Shown here in pieces: positions 1 through 8,728 of a stretch of 33,864 bases of DNA. Location: contig JAMFTA010000043.1 in the NCBI GenBank assembly GCA_026225565.1, positions 1 to 33,864 of the forward strand, written 5' to 3'. A program made the position numbers and the translations under genes. The DNA is from Caulobacter sp. GTDB lineage: Bacteria > Pseudomonadota > Alphaproteobacteria > Caulobacterales > Caulobacteraceae. The notes under the pieces are model-generated. The model saw only the letters and a program-made list of their open reading frames with translations, was not told the origin of the DNA and did not search any database. The first letter of the stretch is position 1, and each line of letters starts with the position of its first letter.

Positions 1-423
1 GGGGACCGCCCTGGCCTGGCCACCGTCAAGGCCGGCGCCGTGGTCCTTCCAGCCGTCGGCGCGGGGGATTTCGCGGGGACGCCGACGGCGACCTGGGCGC
101 CGAAACGGCAGGACGGCGCCGCGGGCGCGGCCTTCACCCTTAACGCCCGCAACAACGACGATCCTGACAGCGTCATGCCCCGAGGCTCCATCGCGGTTGT
201 CGACCCGATCGCCGGAACCTTCACCTTGATCTTGAGCTGGACCAAGACGGCGCTCGGCGTGAAGCTTAGCGCCCTGGGAACGACCTTTGGCTACGTGCTG
301 GCCATTACGGCGCCCCCCAGCGGCTTTGCACCCCCTGCGGCGGGCCTGGTCACCTTGATCGGCGGGGCGGACGCCGCCGCCAGCCCCCCCGCCGCCGCCA
401 AAGCCACCGTGCTCGCCGCCTGA
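1..423 (+). CDS. hypothetical protein, C-terminal part (5' end outside window)
   Basis: The frame is open from base 1 to a TGA at 421-423, so the gene most likely begins upstream. A GTG at 40 is the first possible start inside the window but nothing marks it as real. The visible part is rich in Ala, Gly, Thr and Pro with alternating hydrophobic residues, which suggests beta structure, and ends in an Ala/Pro-rich tail. It lies 43 bases before the sheath gene on the same strand, so it is probably part of the same operon. I do not recognise a family and assign no function. Confidence 0.6.
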   Translation, partial: GDRPGLATVKAGAVVLPAVGAGDFAGTPTATWAPKRQDGAAGAAFTLNARNNDDPDSVMPRGSIAVVDPIAGTFTLILSWTKTALGVKLSALGTTFGYVLAITAPPSGFAPPAAGLVTLIGGADAAASPPAAAKATVLAA

Positions 424-466
424 CAGAGTCTTCGCCCCTCCCGTCCATCCTCTGGAAGTACTGAAA

Positions 467-2029
467 ATGCCCGTTTCGGTCTCCTATCCCGGCCTCTACA
501 TCGAGGAGCTACCCCTCAGCGCCCACACCATCGCCGCGGCCCCGACGTCCGTCGCGGCTTTCGTGGGATACACGCATCCCTACAAGACCAAGGCCCCCGG
601 CGATGCGGTCCGGATCTTTGGCTTTTCGGACTATGAGGCGGCGTTCGGCGGCCTCTACACCAGCGGCCTCGTCGATGCGAATGTGGCGCGCGCCGTCTAT
701 CAGTTCTTCCTCAACGGCGGTTCGGACGCCTACGTGGTCGGCCTGAAGCCGCTGATGCACGATAGCGGCGGCGGTGCCACGGAATTCACCAATCCCGCGG
801 TGGCGTTCAAGGCGACCGTGGCGACCACCGGCGGCTCCATGGTGTTCACGGCCCAGGAACTGGCGGACGTGGTGCTGATGAAGGTGGCGATCACCAACGT
901 CCGCGCGGTGGCGCCCAGCGTGGTCCTGAACACCTTCGATGTCGTCATAACCTATGGGTCGCGGATTGAAACCTATCGAGGGGTCCAGATCGGCGGCGAT
1001 CTGGCCCTGGCGCCGGACGCGGTGATCAACGCCAGTTCAACCCTGGTGCAGGTGGCTCCGGGACCTGGCTTCGGCACGGCGCTGGGCGGGGCCAGTTCCA
1101 CCGCCTTTACCGCGACGCCGCCGGCCGGATTCACCGGGACCTTCGATCCCAAGGACTTCACCGACGTCTTCCAGCCCGATACGCCGCTGGACAAGGTGCA
1201 GATATTCAACATGCTCTTGACGCCGGGGGTGTCGGACAACGCCGTCCTCAGCGCCGCGCTCGCATTCGCCGAACGCAAACTGGCCTTCGCCATTGTCGAT
1301 CCGCCGGAAATGGCCGCCGCGGACGGCAGCGGGACCCTGCCGCCGATCGACAGCCTGCTGCCGCTGATCCCCCGCAGCCAGAACGGCGCGATCTACTTCC
1401 CCTACCTCCTGTCCACCGATCCGGTCACCTCCACCACCATCAGCGTGCCGCCGAGCGGCTATGTTGCGGGCGTCTATGCGCGCACAGACACCCGTCGCGG
1501 CGTCTGGAAAGCGCCCGCGGGGCTTGAGACCACGATCCTGAACACCGTCGGTCCGGCGCCCACGGGGCTGATGACCGATCCTCGCCACGGCGTGCTGAAC
1601 CTCGAATCCGTCAACGTGCTCCGCAACTTCACCGGCATAGGCACCGTGGTCTTCGGCGCTCGCACCCTGGTGGCGGACAACGACGCCTACGCCCAGTCAA
1701 AATACGTCTCGGTCCGGCGCATGACGCTCTTTCTCGAACAGACGTTGCTGGCCAACCTGCGCTGGGTGGTTTTCGAGCCGAACGACGAGCCCCTGTGGAT
1801 CGCCATACGCACCACGATCGAAAACTTCCTGCTGTCGCTGTTCAATCAAGGCGCCTTGCAGGGCTCCACGCCCAGCCAGGCCTTCCAGGTCAAATGCGAC
1901 GCCACGACCACCACGGCGGACAACCAGCAGAACGGCGTGGTCAATATCGTGGTGGCCTTCGCGCCGCTGAAGCCGGCCGAATTCGTCGTCATCAAGATTG
2001 CCCAGCTGGCGGGCCAATCGGCGAGCTGA
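467..2029 (+). CDS. eCIS contractile tail sheath protein
   Basis: The 520-residue product is the contractile sheath that surrounds the inner tube and drives it outward on contraction. The N-terminus (PVSVSYPGLYIEE, then SVAAFVGYT at about residues 28-36) is typical of phage tail sheath proteins, as are the FFLNGGSDAYVV segment near residue 85 and the C-terminal part that begins RRMTLFLEQTL and contains WVVFEPNDEPLW. That C-terminal part matches the conserved sheath core that binds the tube. The length is normal for Afp2-4/Pvc2-4-type sheaths. The ATG at 467 follows a purine-rich stretch (GGAAG) at usual spacing. Only one sheath gene is visible, whereas Afp and PVC have three; others could lie upstream. 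The family call is firm. Confidence 0.95.
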   Translation: MPVSVSYPGLYIEELPLSAHTIAAAPTSVAAFVGYTHPYKTKAPGDAVRIFGFSDYEAAFGGLYTSGLVDANVARAVYQFFLNGGSDAYVVGLKPLMHDSGGGATEFTNPAVAFKATVATTGGSMVFTAQELADVVLMKVAITNVRAVAPSVVLNTFDVVITYGSRIETYRGVQIGGDLALAPDAVINASSTLVQVAPGPGFGTALGGASSTAFTATPPAGFTGTFDPKDFTDVFQPDTPLDKVQIFNMLLTPGVSDNAVLSAALAFAERKLAFAIVDPPEMAAADGSGTLPPIDSLLPLIPRSQNGAIYFPYLLSTDPVTSTTISVPPSGYVAGVYARTDTRRGVWKAPAGLETTILNTVGPAPTGLMTDPRHGVLNLESVNVLRNFTGIGTVVFGARTLVADNDAYAQSKYVSVRRMTLFLEQTLLANLRWVVFEPNDEPLWIAIRTTIENFLLSLFNQGALQGSTPSQAFQVKCDATTTTADNQQNGVVNIVVAFAPLKPAEFVVIKIAQLAGQSAS

Positions 2030-2031
2030 AC

Positions 2032-2037
2032 AGGAGA
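2032..2037 (+). promoter_or_regulatory. ribosome binding site that sets the tail tube start
   Basis: AGGAGA lies five bases before a GTG at 2043, just after the sheath stop. It favours the GTG over the in-frame ATG at 1998 inside the sheath gene, which would add 15 residues unlike any tail tube N-terminus. Confidence 0.7.
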
Positions 2038-2042
2038 ATCCG

Positions 2043-2549
2043 GTGCCAACCTTCACCGCAAACGTCAACCGGTTCGATACTTACAAAACCTATCGTTTCC
2101 TGATCTATTTCGGCGCCTCCACCGCACCGGTCGCGGCTGTCAGCAAGGTCGGCGGGCTGAAGCGCAGTTCCGACGTGATCGAATACAAGCAGGGCGGCGA
2201 CCCGATCAGCCGCAAGGGCCTTGGGCGCACCAAATACGAGCCGATTACGCTTGAGCGAGGCCTGACCCACGACCTGGACTTCGCCACCTGGGCCAATGCG
2301 GCCCAGGTGCTGGACAAGGGCTCAGCTTCGACATCGTTGAAGAACCTGCGCAAGGAGGTGCGGATCGACCTGCTGAATGAAGCGGGGCAACCGGTCTATC
2401 GGTTCAATATTCACCGTTGCTGGGTGTCCGAATACCAGGCCCTGCCCGATCTCGACGCCAGCGGAACCGCCATCGCGCTCGAACACATCAAGCTCGAGAA
2501 CGAGGGCTGGGAATATGACGCCTCGTTGACCGAACCTACTGAAATCTGA
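2043..2549 (+). CDS. eCIS inner tail tube protein
   Basis: The 168-residue product forms the rigid inner tube (Hcp/gp19-like fold) through which cargo is held and delivered. Starting at GTG 2043 it reads MPTFTANVNRFDTYKTYRF, the usual opening of eCIS and phage tube proteins of this type. It continues with VSKVGGLKRSSDVIEY, then GGDP with RKGLGRTKYEPITLERG, a highly conserved block of the phage tail tube (T4 gp19-like) family. The length is normal. It lies 13 bases after the sheath gene, the standard sheath-tube order. Afp1/Pvc1 and Afp5/Pvc5 are the known counterparts; a single copy is seen here, so one protein may build the whole tube. The start choice rests on the RBS and the family N-terminus. 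Confidence 0.95.
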   Translation: MPTFTANVNRFDTYKTYRFLIYFGASTAPVAAVSKVGGLKRSSDVIEYKQGGDPISRKGLGRTKYEPITLERGLTHDLDFATWANAAQVLDKGSASTSLKNLRKEVRIDLLNEAGQPVYRFNIHRCWVSEYQALPDLDASGTAIALEHIKLENEGWEYDASLTEPTEI

Positions 2550-2557
2550 GGCCGGTC

Positions 2558-3337
2558 ATGGCTGGGCCGGCGATTGTGCGTCTGCCCGTGGAGGGCCGGA
2601 CGGTGAGGTTCAAGGCGATGGATGGCGTCAGCGAGATGCTGGTCGCCGAATCCCGCGCCGAGCCGGCCCGTGTCGCCTTGCAACTGCTCGCCAGGATCGC
2701 CGAACCGGTGGATGGCGGTTCAGCGGATTGGGCCGGTCTCACGGTCACCGACTTCGAAGTGCTGCTGCTGGCGCTGCGCCGCGACCTGTTCGGCGCGCGG
2801 GTGCTCAGCGACTTTCGATGCCCCGACGCCCGGTGCGGCGAACGGGTGGAGATGGAGTTCTCCCTGATCGACTATCTAGACGCTGTCCGCCCCCATCGTC
2901 CGAAGGGAGTCGGGCCCGCACCGGGCCGCACCGGCTGGTGGCGGCTCGGCGATGTCTTCTTTCGTCTGCCCTCGGCTGAAGATCAGATCGCGGCGCACAA
3001 TAGCGAAGATGGCGTTGCCCTTCTGGCTGAATGCTGTCTGGGTCCGGCGCTTTCGCCATCGGCGCGCCGACGCGCCGAGACGGCGATGGCGGCCATGGCC
3101 CCGGAGGTGTCCGGCCCGATTGGCGGCGTCTGTCCGGGCTGCGGCAGGGCGCTCGATGCGATGTTCCATGCGCCCAGCTTCGTGATCGGCGAAATGCGAC
3201 GCGCTTTCACCCTTCTGGGCGAAGAGGTGGATCTGATCGCCTCGGCCTATCATTGGCAGGAGGCTGACATTCTGGCGATGCCGCGCGTGCGGCGTCAAAC
3301 CTACGCCGACCGCATCCGGCGGCGGCTGGCGGCTTGA
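2558..3337 (+). CDS. T4-baseplate-like protein with a four-cysteine zinc-ribbon pattern
   Basis: This 259-residue protein resembles the T4 baseplate family (gp26/gp51-like) found in eCIS loci between the tube and the AAA+ genes. The C-terminal part, with EEVDLIASAYHWQEADILAMP followed by a basic R-rich tail, carries the aromatic and acidic residues typical of the family. Two cysteine pairs, C88-x4-C93 and C192-x2-C195, look like the two knuckles of a split zinc ribbon. Metal binding is inferred from spacing only. It starts 8 bases after the tube gene and its stop touches the next gene, so it is co-translated with the structural proteins. A role in baseplate assembly or tube loading is likely by context but not proven. 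Confidence 0.75.
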   Translation: MAGPAIVRLPVEGRTVRFKAMDGVSEMLVAESRAEPARVALQLLARIAEPVDGGSADWAGLTVTDFEVLLLALRRDLFGARVLSDFRCPDARCGERVEMEFSLIDYLDAVRPHRPKGVGPAPGRTGWWRLGDVFFRLPSAEDQIAAHNSEDGVALLAECCLGPALSPSARRRAETAMAAMAPEVSGPIGGVCPGCGRALDAMFHAPSFVIGEMRRAFTLLGEEVDLIASAYHWQEADILAMPRVRRQTYADRIRRRLAA

Positions 3338-3339
3338 TC

Positions 3340-4233
3340 GTGCCCCGGCGACGCTCCTACCTGGCTCGAATAGCGGCCCCGCCGGGGCAGGCTGCGTTTC
3401 TGCTCGGGCCCAGCACTCGTCCGCTCCTTCCGCCAGGGGAAGAGCGCCCGCCGGCGGGCGCCTTTCCTCCAGCCACGCCCGAGCGGCAGGCCGAAGACAT
3501 GGTCGTGGCGCCCCTCAATCCCGTCACGACCCCGCGACCCAAGGGGCCGGAACCGACCCCTAGCCCGAAGTGGATCGACGATGACGGCGTCGTCCCCGCC
3601 GCGGACAGCGCCTCGCCAGCCGAGATTCCGCCTCCCGCCGATCCCGCGCCGGTCCGTTCCCAACCCGCGCCTTTGAACCCCGCCCCGCCAGTGCGGATGG
3701 CGCCAAGGGCTGCGGAGGCGGGGTGGCGGGCGTCCGAAGTCTCCTCGGAGCTCACCGTCGTTTCGGTCACGCCACCCGCTTCAACCGCACCCCCGTCACC
3801 GGCGCCGCTGGACACCCCAGTGACGATGTTTCGCGAGCCGCCGGCGCTCGGGCGAGCCGACCGCGCCGAAGCGGCGATGGGGGAATCCCCGCCTTCTACC
3901 GAGGCGAGCCTCCGCGCCTCGGCGAAGGGCCGCCTCATCATCGACGAACGTCCGCCGACGTTCCAAGCACAGCCGCCAGCCGCCCGATCCAACGCCCATC
4001 CGGCGCCCGGCGGGCCGCCCGACCTGGATATCCAACCCGCCCCCTCGCCAGCGCTCCCCAAGACAAGCGATCCTCGACCCCCGCCGGCTATCCGGATCGG
4101 AACCGTCGAGGTGCGGACCTCGCCGCCGGCGCCGGCGCCAGTGCCTAAACCTCTCCCTCTAGCGCCCACGCCGCCAAGGATTGAGCCGCCCCGGCCCGGC
4201 TACGCCTGGCGCACCGGCCTGTCGCAAAGCTGA
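3340..4233 (+). CDS. proline-rich, probably disordered eCIS-locus protein
   Basis: The product is about 297 residues and very rich in Pro, Ala, Arg and Ser, with almost no predicted folded core. The start is uncertain: a TTG at 3334 overlaps the previous stop, and a GTG at 3340 lies two bases after it; I use the GTG. Two less degenerate patches stand out: the N-terminal SYLARIAAPPGQAAFLLGP and a short IRIGTVEVRTSPP segment near the C-terminus. The latter resembles an IGRxEVR-type motif I associate with unannotated proteins in other eCIS loci; this is from memory and unverified. The reading frame stays open for 0.9 kb between two clear eCIS genes with tight spacing, which supports it as real, although high GC makes open antisense frames common here. 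No function is assigned. Confidence 0.65.
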   Translation: MPRRRSYLARIAAPPGQAAFLLGPSTRPLLPPGEERPPAGAFPPATPERQAEDMVVAPLNPVTTPRPKGPEPTPSPKWIDDDGVVPAADSASPAEIPPPADPAPVRSQPAPLNPAPPVRMAPRAAEAGWRASEVSSELTVVSVTPPASTAPPSPAPLDTPVTMFREPPALGRADRAEAAMGESPPSTEASLRASAKGRLIIDERPPTFQAQPPAARSNAHPAPGGPPDLDIQPAPSPALPKTSDPRPPPAIRIGTVEVRTSPPAPAPVPKPLPLAPTPPRIEPPRPGYAWRTGLSQS

Positions 4234-4243
4234 TCGGTGAGCC

Positions 4244-5485
4244 ATGGCCTGGACCACGCCCGACCTTTCCAGCGTCACCGATACGCTGATCGCGCTGATG
4301 TCCGATGCGATCACCCATTCGCCGATGTGGACCGTGAATGGGGGCGTCATCACCAAGTTCGCGATCACCCCGTCCGGCGCCTTCCCGGACGTGTTGCGCA
4401 AGGGGGGCTGCGAGCTGAGCCTGACCCTGGCGCACGTGGCGCCGGACCCGGCATGGCGCAATACGCCGACCGCCGGGCCGCGCGCGCAGCTGAATGCGCA
4501 ACAGCCGCTGGCGCTGGACCTGACCTATCTTCTGAGCAGCTTCGCCGGCGACGACTTCCATCAGGAGCAGCAGGCGATGAGCATAGCGCTCTCCTGCTTC
4601 CACGCCCGGCCGATCTACAAGACCCCCAGCGAGGAGTTTTCCGTCGGCATCGAGCCGGCGACGTTGGACGAACTCAGCCGGCTCTGGCAGTCGATCACCG
4701 TACCGATGCGGCTGTCGGCCCTGCTGCGGGTCGCCGTGGTGTTCCTGCAGCCGCGCGATCCGACACCGGTCCCCGCCGCCCCGCCGCGCCATGCAGACCT
4801 GGTCGTGGCTCCAGCCCTGCAGACGCTGGACATCGCCCCCCAACTCTTCCAGGCCGCCGACCGCATCGACTTCACCGTACCGCCCGGCGCCGCGGCCGAT
4901 GGCGTCTTGGAACAGGTGAGCCAGGCCCTGGCGATACCGGGCCGCCCGCTGTTCGTGGGGGGGCAGGGATTGGATCAGCCGACGGCGGCGGATGTCTACC
5001 TTTCAAGTCTGGACGGCCTGACCGAATGGAAGGTGACGGGCTGGAGGCTGGCCGCGCCGCTGGCCGATTCGTTCGTGCTCGACCTGCCCGCCGCCATCGG
5101 GCCGCCCGCCGGCGCCGCGGCGCCTGGAACGTACCGCCTTTCGGTGGGCCAGGATGCGCCGCCCGTCCGCAGCGGGTTCATCCTCATCGCCGTCGCACCC
5201 CGGATCGACGGTGTGCTCGACCCGCCCCTGCTGACGCCCGACGGCGGCGGAATCTACACCTTGAACGGGGCCGGATTCACGCCTGGAGCGACCGAGATCG
5301 TGCTGGACACCGCGGCCCTGATCGCCGGGAGCAGCCCGCCCGCCGCCGGAAAGTTCTTTGTCAATGCGGCGGGAACCCAGGTGAGGTTCAGGCGCCCCGC
5401 CAATCTCGAGCCCGGCCGCTATCAGGTGCGTGTCAGGGTCGGGGGGATCGCCGCCCCCCCGGCCTGGTGGATCGACGTCCCATGA
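4244..5485 (+). CDS. DUF4255 / Pvc16-like tail terminator with C-terminal Ig-like domain
   Basis: The 413-residue product has an N-terminal DUF4255 (Pvc16_N) domain at about residues 1-185. The visible features are a terminal helix, the segment ending WRNTPTAGPRA, the LALDLTYLLSSFAGDD strand and AMSIALSCFHARPIY. In PVC and Afp this protein caps the distal end of the tube and sheath. Residues from about 315 to the end (PRIDGVLDPPLL, then GIYTLNGAGFTPGATEIVLD, ending AWWIDVP) look like an IPT/TIG or bacterial Ig-like beta sandwich, a common addition in this family. The ATG at 4244 is 10 bases after the previous stop, and the stop overlaps the ATG of the AAA+ gene (ATGA). The call is confident for DUF4255 and moderate for the Ig-like part. 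Confidence 0.85.
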   Translation: MAWTTPDLSSVTDTLIALMSDAITHSPMWTVNGGVITKFAITPSGAFPDVLRKGGCELSLTLAHVAPDPAWRNTPTAGPRAQLNAQQPLALDLTYLLSSFAGDDFHQEQQAMSIALSCFHARPIYKTPSEEFSVGIEPATLDELSRLWQSITVPMRLSALLRVAVVFLQPRDPTPVPAAPPRHADLVVAPALQTLDIAPQLFQAADRIDFTVPPGAAADGVLEQVSQALAIPGRPLFVGGQGLDQPTAADVYLSSLDGLTEWKVTGWRLAAPLADSFVLDLPAAIGPPAGAAAPGTYRLSVGQDAPPVRSGFILIAVAPRIDGVLDPPLLTPDGGGIYTLNGAGFTPGATEIVLDTAALIAGSSPPAAGKFFVNAAGTQVRFRRPANLEPGRYQVRVRVGGIAAPPAWWIDVP

Positions 5486-7500
5486 GCGCGCCGGCCGATA
5501 CGATGGATAGACTGCTGGCCAGCGTTCGTCCCCGCGCCCAGTCCCTGGCCCTATGGATGGGTGAGCTCTGGCGGCGCGACCAGACCAGCCCGGACCAGGG
5601 GCTGGCCATCACCTCGGCCGAAGTGGGGCGGCTGCTGGGCGATCCCCATCAACGCGCCGCGGAGCATCGGGCGTTCCGCCTGCAAAACGCGGCCGCCGAC
5701 GCTCTGGATCGGGCGGCGGAAACGGCGGGTCACGCCCTTGACGCCGATCCCGCCTGGCGGCGACTGCGCGACTGTTTCACCCTTACCGACTCCGAAGCCG
5801 ATCTCCTCGCGCTGGGTTTGGCGGCGGCGTGGGAGCCCGAGTTCGGCCGCGTCTACGCCTATCTGCAGGACGACGCTCAAGCCGTCCGCCCGACGGCGCT
5901 CTTGGCGTCGCGCCTCTTCCATCGCCCCTGCGCCGATGTCCGAAACCTGCTCCGCTGGCGGCTCGCCATGCCCGTCGAGGGCCAAGCGCCGGGGCTTCCC
6001 GGAACCGCCTGGAGCGTGGATTCCGCAGTGGCCCTGTCCTTGGCGGCGGAGGGTTGGCGCGAGCCTGCGCTCGGCGCGGCCGTTCGCCTGGTTTCGGCGG
6101 AGGAGATCTCGGGATGGCCGCAGCTCAACGCCGCCGCCTTCGACGAAATGACCGCAGCCGCCCGGCCGCCCCCCCACGCGCGGCAACTCGATCTGTGCGG
6201 GGCCGAAGGTTCCGGGCGCCAAAGCCTAGCGGCGCGCCTCGCCGGCGACCTCGGACAGCCGCTGCTGGTGATCGACACCGCCCTGCTGCTGGGCGGCGCT
6301 CAGCGCAACGCTTCGGAGGCCCTCACCTGCGCCATGCGGATGGCCCGCTACGGCGACGCCATATCCTTTTGGCGCGACGCGCAGCTGCTTCCGTCCGAGG
6401 CCTGGAGAGACGCCCGCGAACTGGCGACTCTGGCCTTGTGCGCCTGGCCCGCCGACGGCCCCATGGGCCGCACGGGGGGCGCCTGCCAGATCGCGGTAGG
6501 GACCCTATCGACGCGGGATCGGCTTGCGGTTTGGACCTGTTACACCGATGAGCCGGCGCCTAGCCTGGTGTCGACCCAGCGCCTGAACCCCGGAGAGGTC
6601 GCCAAGGCGGCCCGGGCCGCTGCAGCTGGTCCCAAGGCGATCCGCGCGGCGCTCCGCCAGTCCGCGCCGCCCCAGGACGACGTGCTGGCCCTGGTCCCCA
6701 CGCCCTACACCTGGGATGACCTGGTCGCGCCCCCCGATCTTTCCCGCCAGCTGCGCGAGTTCGCCGATCAGATCGGTCTGCGCTGGGCCGTGTATGAGGA
6801 TTGGGGCTATGAGCGCCTGACCCATCTGGGCCGGGGCCTGGCGGCGCTGTTCGGCGGTCCGTCCGGCGTCGGCAAGACCATGGCCGCCCAGGTCATCGCT
6901 CGCGAACTCGATCTGGACCTCTATCGCGTCGACCTGGCCGGGGTGATCAACAAATACATCGGAGAGACCGAGAAGCGGCTGCGCGCCGTTTTCGACTATT
7001 GCGAGCGCGCCGGCTGCATCCTGTTCTTTGACGAGGCCGACGCCCTGTTCGGCAGCCGGATGCAGGTAAAGGACGCCCACGACCGCTTCGCCAACATCGA
7101 GATCGACTATTTGCTGCAGCGGATCGAGCGCTTCGACGGCGTCACCATCCTGGCCACCAATCGCAAGAACGATCTGGACAGCGCCTTTCTCAGGCGTCTG
7201 CGGGTGGTGATCGACTTCCTGCCGCCTGGGCCCGCCGAACGGCTGGTGCTTTGGAAAAAGGCCCTGATCCCCCGCAGCCCCACGGGGGAGGCGATCCTGG
7301 ATCCGATCGATTGGGCCTTTCTCGCCGATCGGCTGGCGCTGACCGGGGCGGACATCAAGTCGGCGGCCCTGGGCGCGGCCTTCTTGGCCAAGGCCGAAGG
7401 TTCGCGCGTCGGCATGACCCATGTGCTCGCCGCCGTGCAGCGCGAAATGACCAAGCACGGCATGGTGCTCCGCAAGCCCCTTAAGGAGGTTGAGGCGTGA
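5482..7500 (+). CDS. eCIS AAA+ ATPase (Afp15/Pvc15-like)
   Basis: The 672-residue product belongs to the AAA+ ATPases that accompany nearly all eCIS loci and are thought to act in assembly or maturation of the particle or handling of cargo. The C-terminal ATPase domain has a Walker A motif GPSGVGKT at residues 459-466, [10 protein letters not shown] just after it, a Walker B motif ILFFDEAD at 513-520, a sensor 1-type [11 protein letters not shown], and an FLRRLR arginine-finger segment. The N-terminal half is alpha-helical with the winged-helix/degenerate-AAA character of the family; [10 protein letters not shown] near residue 240 looks like a decayed P-loop. The ATG at 5482 overlaps the preceding stop. 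A longer open frame upstream (from 4237) is only read-through across the DUF4255 gene in another frame. Confidence 0.92.
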   Translation: MSAPADTMDRLLASVRPRAQSLALWMGELWRRDQTSPDQGLAITSAEVGRLLGDPHQRAAEHRAFRLQNAAADALDRAAETAGHALDADPAWRRLRDCFTLTDSEADLLALGLAAAWEPEFGRVYAYLQDDAQAVRPTALLASRLFHRPCADVRNLLRWRLAMPVEGQAPGLPGTAWSVDSAVALSLAAEGWREPALGAAVRLVSAEEISGWPQLNAAAFDEMTAAARPPPHARQLDLCGAEGSGRQSLAARLAGDLGQPLLVIDTALLLGGAQRNASEALTCAMRMARYGDAISFWRDAQLLPSEAWRDARELATLALCAWPADGPMGRTGGACQIAVGTLSTRDRLAVWTCYTDEPAPSLVSTQRLNPGEVAKAARAAAAGPKAIRAALRQSAPPQDDVLALVPTPYTWDDLVAPPDLSRQLREFADQIGLRWAVYEDWGYERLTHLGRGLAALFGGPSGVGKTMAAQVIARELDLDLYRVDLAGVINKYIGETEKRLRAVFDYCERAGCILFFDEADALFGSRMQVKDAHDRFANIEIDYLLQRIERFDGVTILATNRKNDLDSAFLRRLRVVIDFLPPGPAERLVLWKKALIPRSPTGEAILDPIDWAFLADRLALTGADIKSAALGAAFLAKAEGSRVGMTHVLAAVQREMTKHGMVLRKPLKEVEA

Positions 7501-7706
7501 ACGTCGAGATCGACCGCCTCGTGCTGGATGTCCCAGGCCTCACGCCCGAGGAGGGCCGGGGCTTGGCCGAGCGCATCGGCGCGGCGCTGGCGCGCGGACC
7601 GGTCTTCGGCCCTGTGGACCACGTCTCCGTGACGGTCACGCCCAACCCCGACCTCGACGTCCTGGCGGCGCGCATCGTCGCCGCCGTCCGCGGCACAGCG
7701 ACGTAG
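7497..7706 (+). CDS. small eCIS-locus protein, 69 aa
   Basis: A GTG at 7497 overlaps the stop of the AAA+ gene (GTGA), pointing to coupled translation. The protein begins [20 protein letters not shown] and continues with a helix (LAERIGAALARG) and a strand, ending near RIVAAVRGTAT. Small proteins with an IERLVLDG-like opening follow the ATPase in other eCIS loci in my recollection, which supports this being a genuine gene rather than a chance frame. Its function is unknown. It would be a candidate adaptor or regulator of the ATPase from position alone; that is inference. Confidence 0.7.
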   Translation: MNVEIDRLVLDVPGLTPEEGRGLAERIGAALARGPVFGPVDHVSVTVTPNPDLDVLAARIVAAVRGTAT

Positions 7707-7715
7707 GCGGCGGCG

Positions 7716-8441
7716 ATGGCGGGCAAATTCCTTCGCGGCGCCTTCGTGGAGTTCACGGAGAGCTTTCCGATTCCCATCCCCAACATCATCATCTTCCAGT
7801 TCAACCCCGAGACCATGACCCACACCTGGGAGCCGGCGCATACCGGCGGCGGTGCGGGAGCGGCCCCCAAAGCGGCCGGATCGGCGCCCGTCAATCCGCT
7901 GGCGGTCACCGGCTCGCCGGGTGAATCCTTCTCATTCAGCCTGGCGATGGACGCGGGCGACATGATCGCAGATGGCGGCGCCAGGGAGGCTCTGGCCACG
8001 GTCAGCGGCGTCTACACCCGCCTGGCGGCGCTTGAAATGCTGCTCTACCCCACTGCGCCGCCGGGGGGCGGACTGATCGGATCGGTCACCGCCGCCCTGG
8101 GCATTGGCGGCTCATCTGGAAGCGATCCCACCCGCACGGTGCCGGCCTCGCAGCTGCCGACCGTGCTGTTCATCTGGGGACCGGGCCGCATCCTGCCCGT
8201 GCGAGTGACCAGCCTCGCGATCACGGAGAAGCTCTACGATTCGGTCCTTCTGAACCCAACCCACGCCGACGCCACGGTCGGGCTGAAGGTGCTGACGCCG
8301 GAAGAGCTGGCGTTCGTCGATGGCCCGCTCGGGTCGCTGGCCCAAACCGCCTACTCGTTCAACCAAGGCCTGCGCGAAGCGCTGGCGATCGCCAACCTCG
8401 CCAACGCGGTGGAGTCGGTGATCGGCATGTTGCCGCTCTGA
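7716..8441 (+). CDS. CIS_tube-domain baseplate hub protein (Afp7-like, without LysM)
   Basis: The 241-residue protein carries the contractile injection system tube/baseplate domain (CIS_tube, as in Afp7/Pvc7). Its marks are the early IIIFQFNPETMTHTW strand at about residues 24-38, the ESFSFSLAMDAGD segment, the PTVLFIWGPGRILPVRVTSLAITEKLY block, and the following LNPTHADATVGLKVL. These correspond to the duplicated beta core that adapts the tube to the spike. The C-terminus ends in a helical tail (AYSFNQGLREALAIANLANAVE) and lacks the LysM domain usually fused here; the next gene supplies it. The ATG lies 9 bases after the preceding stop. Confidence 0.8.
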   Translation: MAGKFLRGAFVEFTESFPIPIPNIIIFQFNPETMTHTWEPAHTGGGAGAAPKAAGSAPVNPLAVTGSPGESFSFSLAMDAGDMIADGGAREALATVSGVYTRLAALEMLLYPTAPPGGGLIGSVTAALGIGGSSGSDPTRTVPASQLPTVLFIWGPGRILPVRVTSLAITEKLYDSVLLNPTHADATVGLKVLTPEELAFVDGPLGSLAQTAYSFNQGLREALAIANLANAVESVIGMLPL

Positions 8442-8452
8442 GGGGATGATCC

Positions 8453-8728
8453 ATGTTCGACGCCAACAGCCGCTACGCCAAACAGCCGACCTACACGGTC
8501 CTGGTCGACGGGCGGGCGGTGACGGCGGTCGACGTCCCGCTGCCGGGCATGGCGGCCTTGGCGGGTTATCACCCGCGCGCGGTCGGCGAGCGGCTCGACC
8601 TGATCGCCGCCCGCTATCTGAAGGACGCTACGTTGTTTTGGCGGCTCTGCGATCTCAACAATGCGCCCGTCCCGGCGGCGCTCGCGGCCCGCGACCTTGT
8701 CGGCATACCGCGGGGCGGGGCGACATGA
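8453..8728 (+). CDS. LysM-like baseplate protein, 91 aa
   Basis: The 91-residue product has a LysM-type core in its C-terminal half: GERLDLIAARYLKDATLFWRLCDLNN, then a short loop and RDLVGIP. In phage tails and eCIS, LysM-like domains of this kind (gpX, and the C-terminus of Afp7) help hold the spike hub and baseplate rather than necessarily binding peptidoglycan. The N-terminal part (YTVLVDGRAVTAVDVPLP) is a beta hairpin of the type preceding such domains. It follows the CIS_tube gene by 11 bases and overlaps the hub gene by four (ATGA). It looks like the separated second half of an Afp7-type protein. Confidence 0.8.
   Translation: MFDANSRYAKQPTYTVLVDGRAVTAVDVPLPGMAALAGYHPRAVGERLDLIAARYLKDATLFWRLCDLNNAPVPAALAARDLVGIPRGGAT

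Noticed and set aside
4237-7500. One 1087-codon open frame covering the DUF4255 and ATPase genes
   Set aside because: The part before 5482 is Arg/Pro-rich read-through in another frame of the DUF4255 gene. The ATPase starts at the ATG overlapping the DUF4255 stop.
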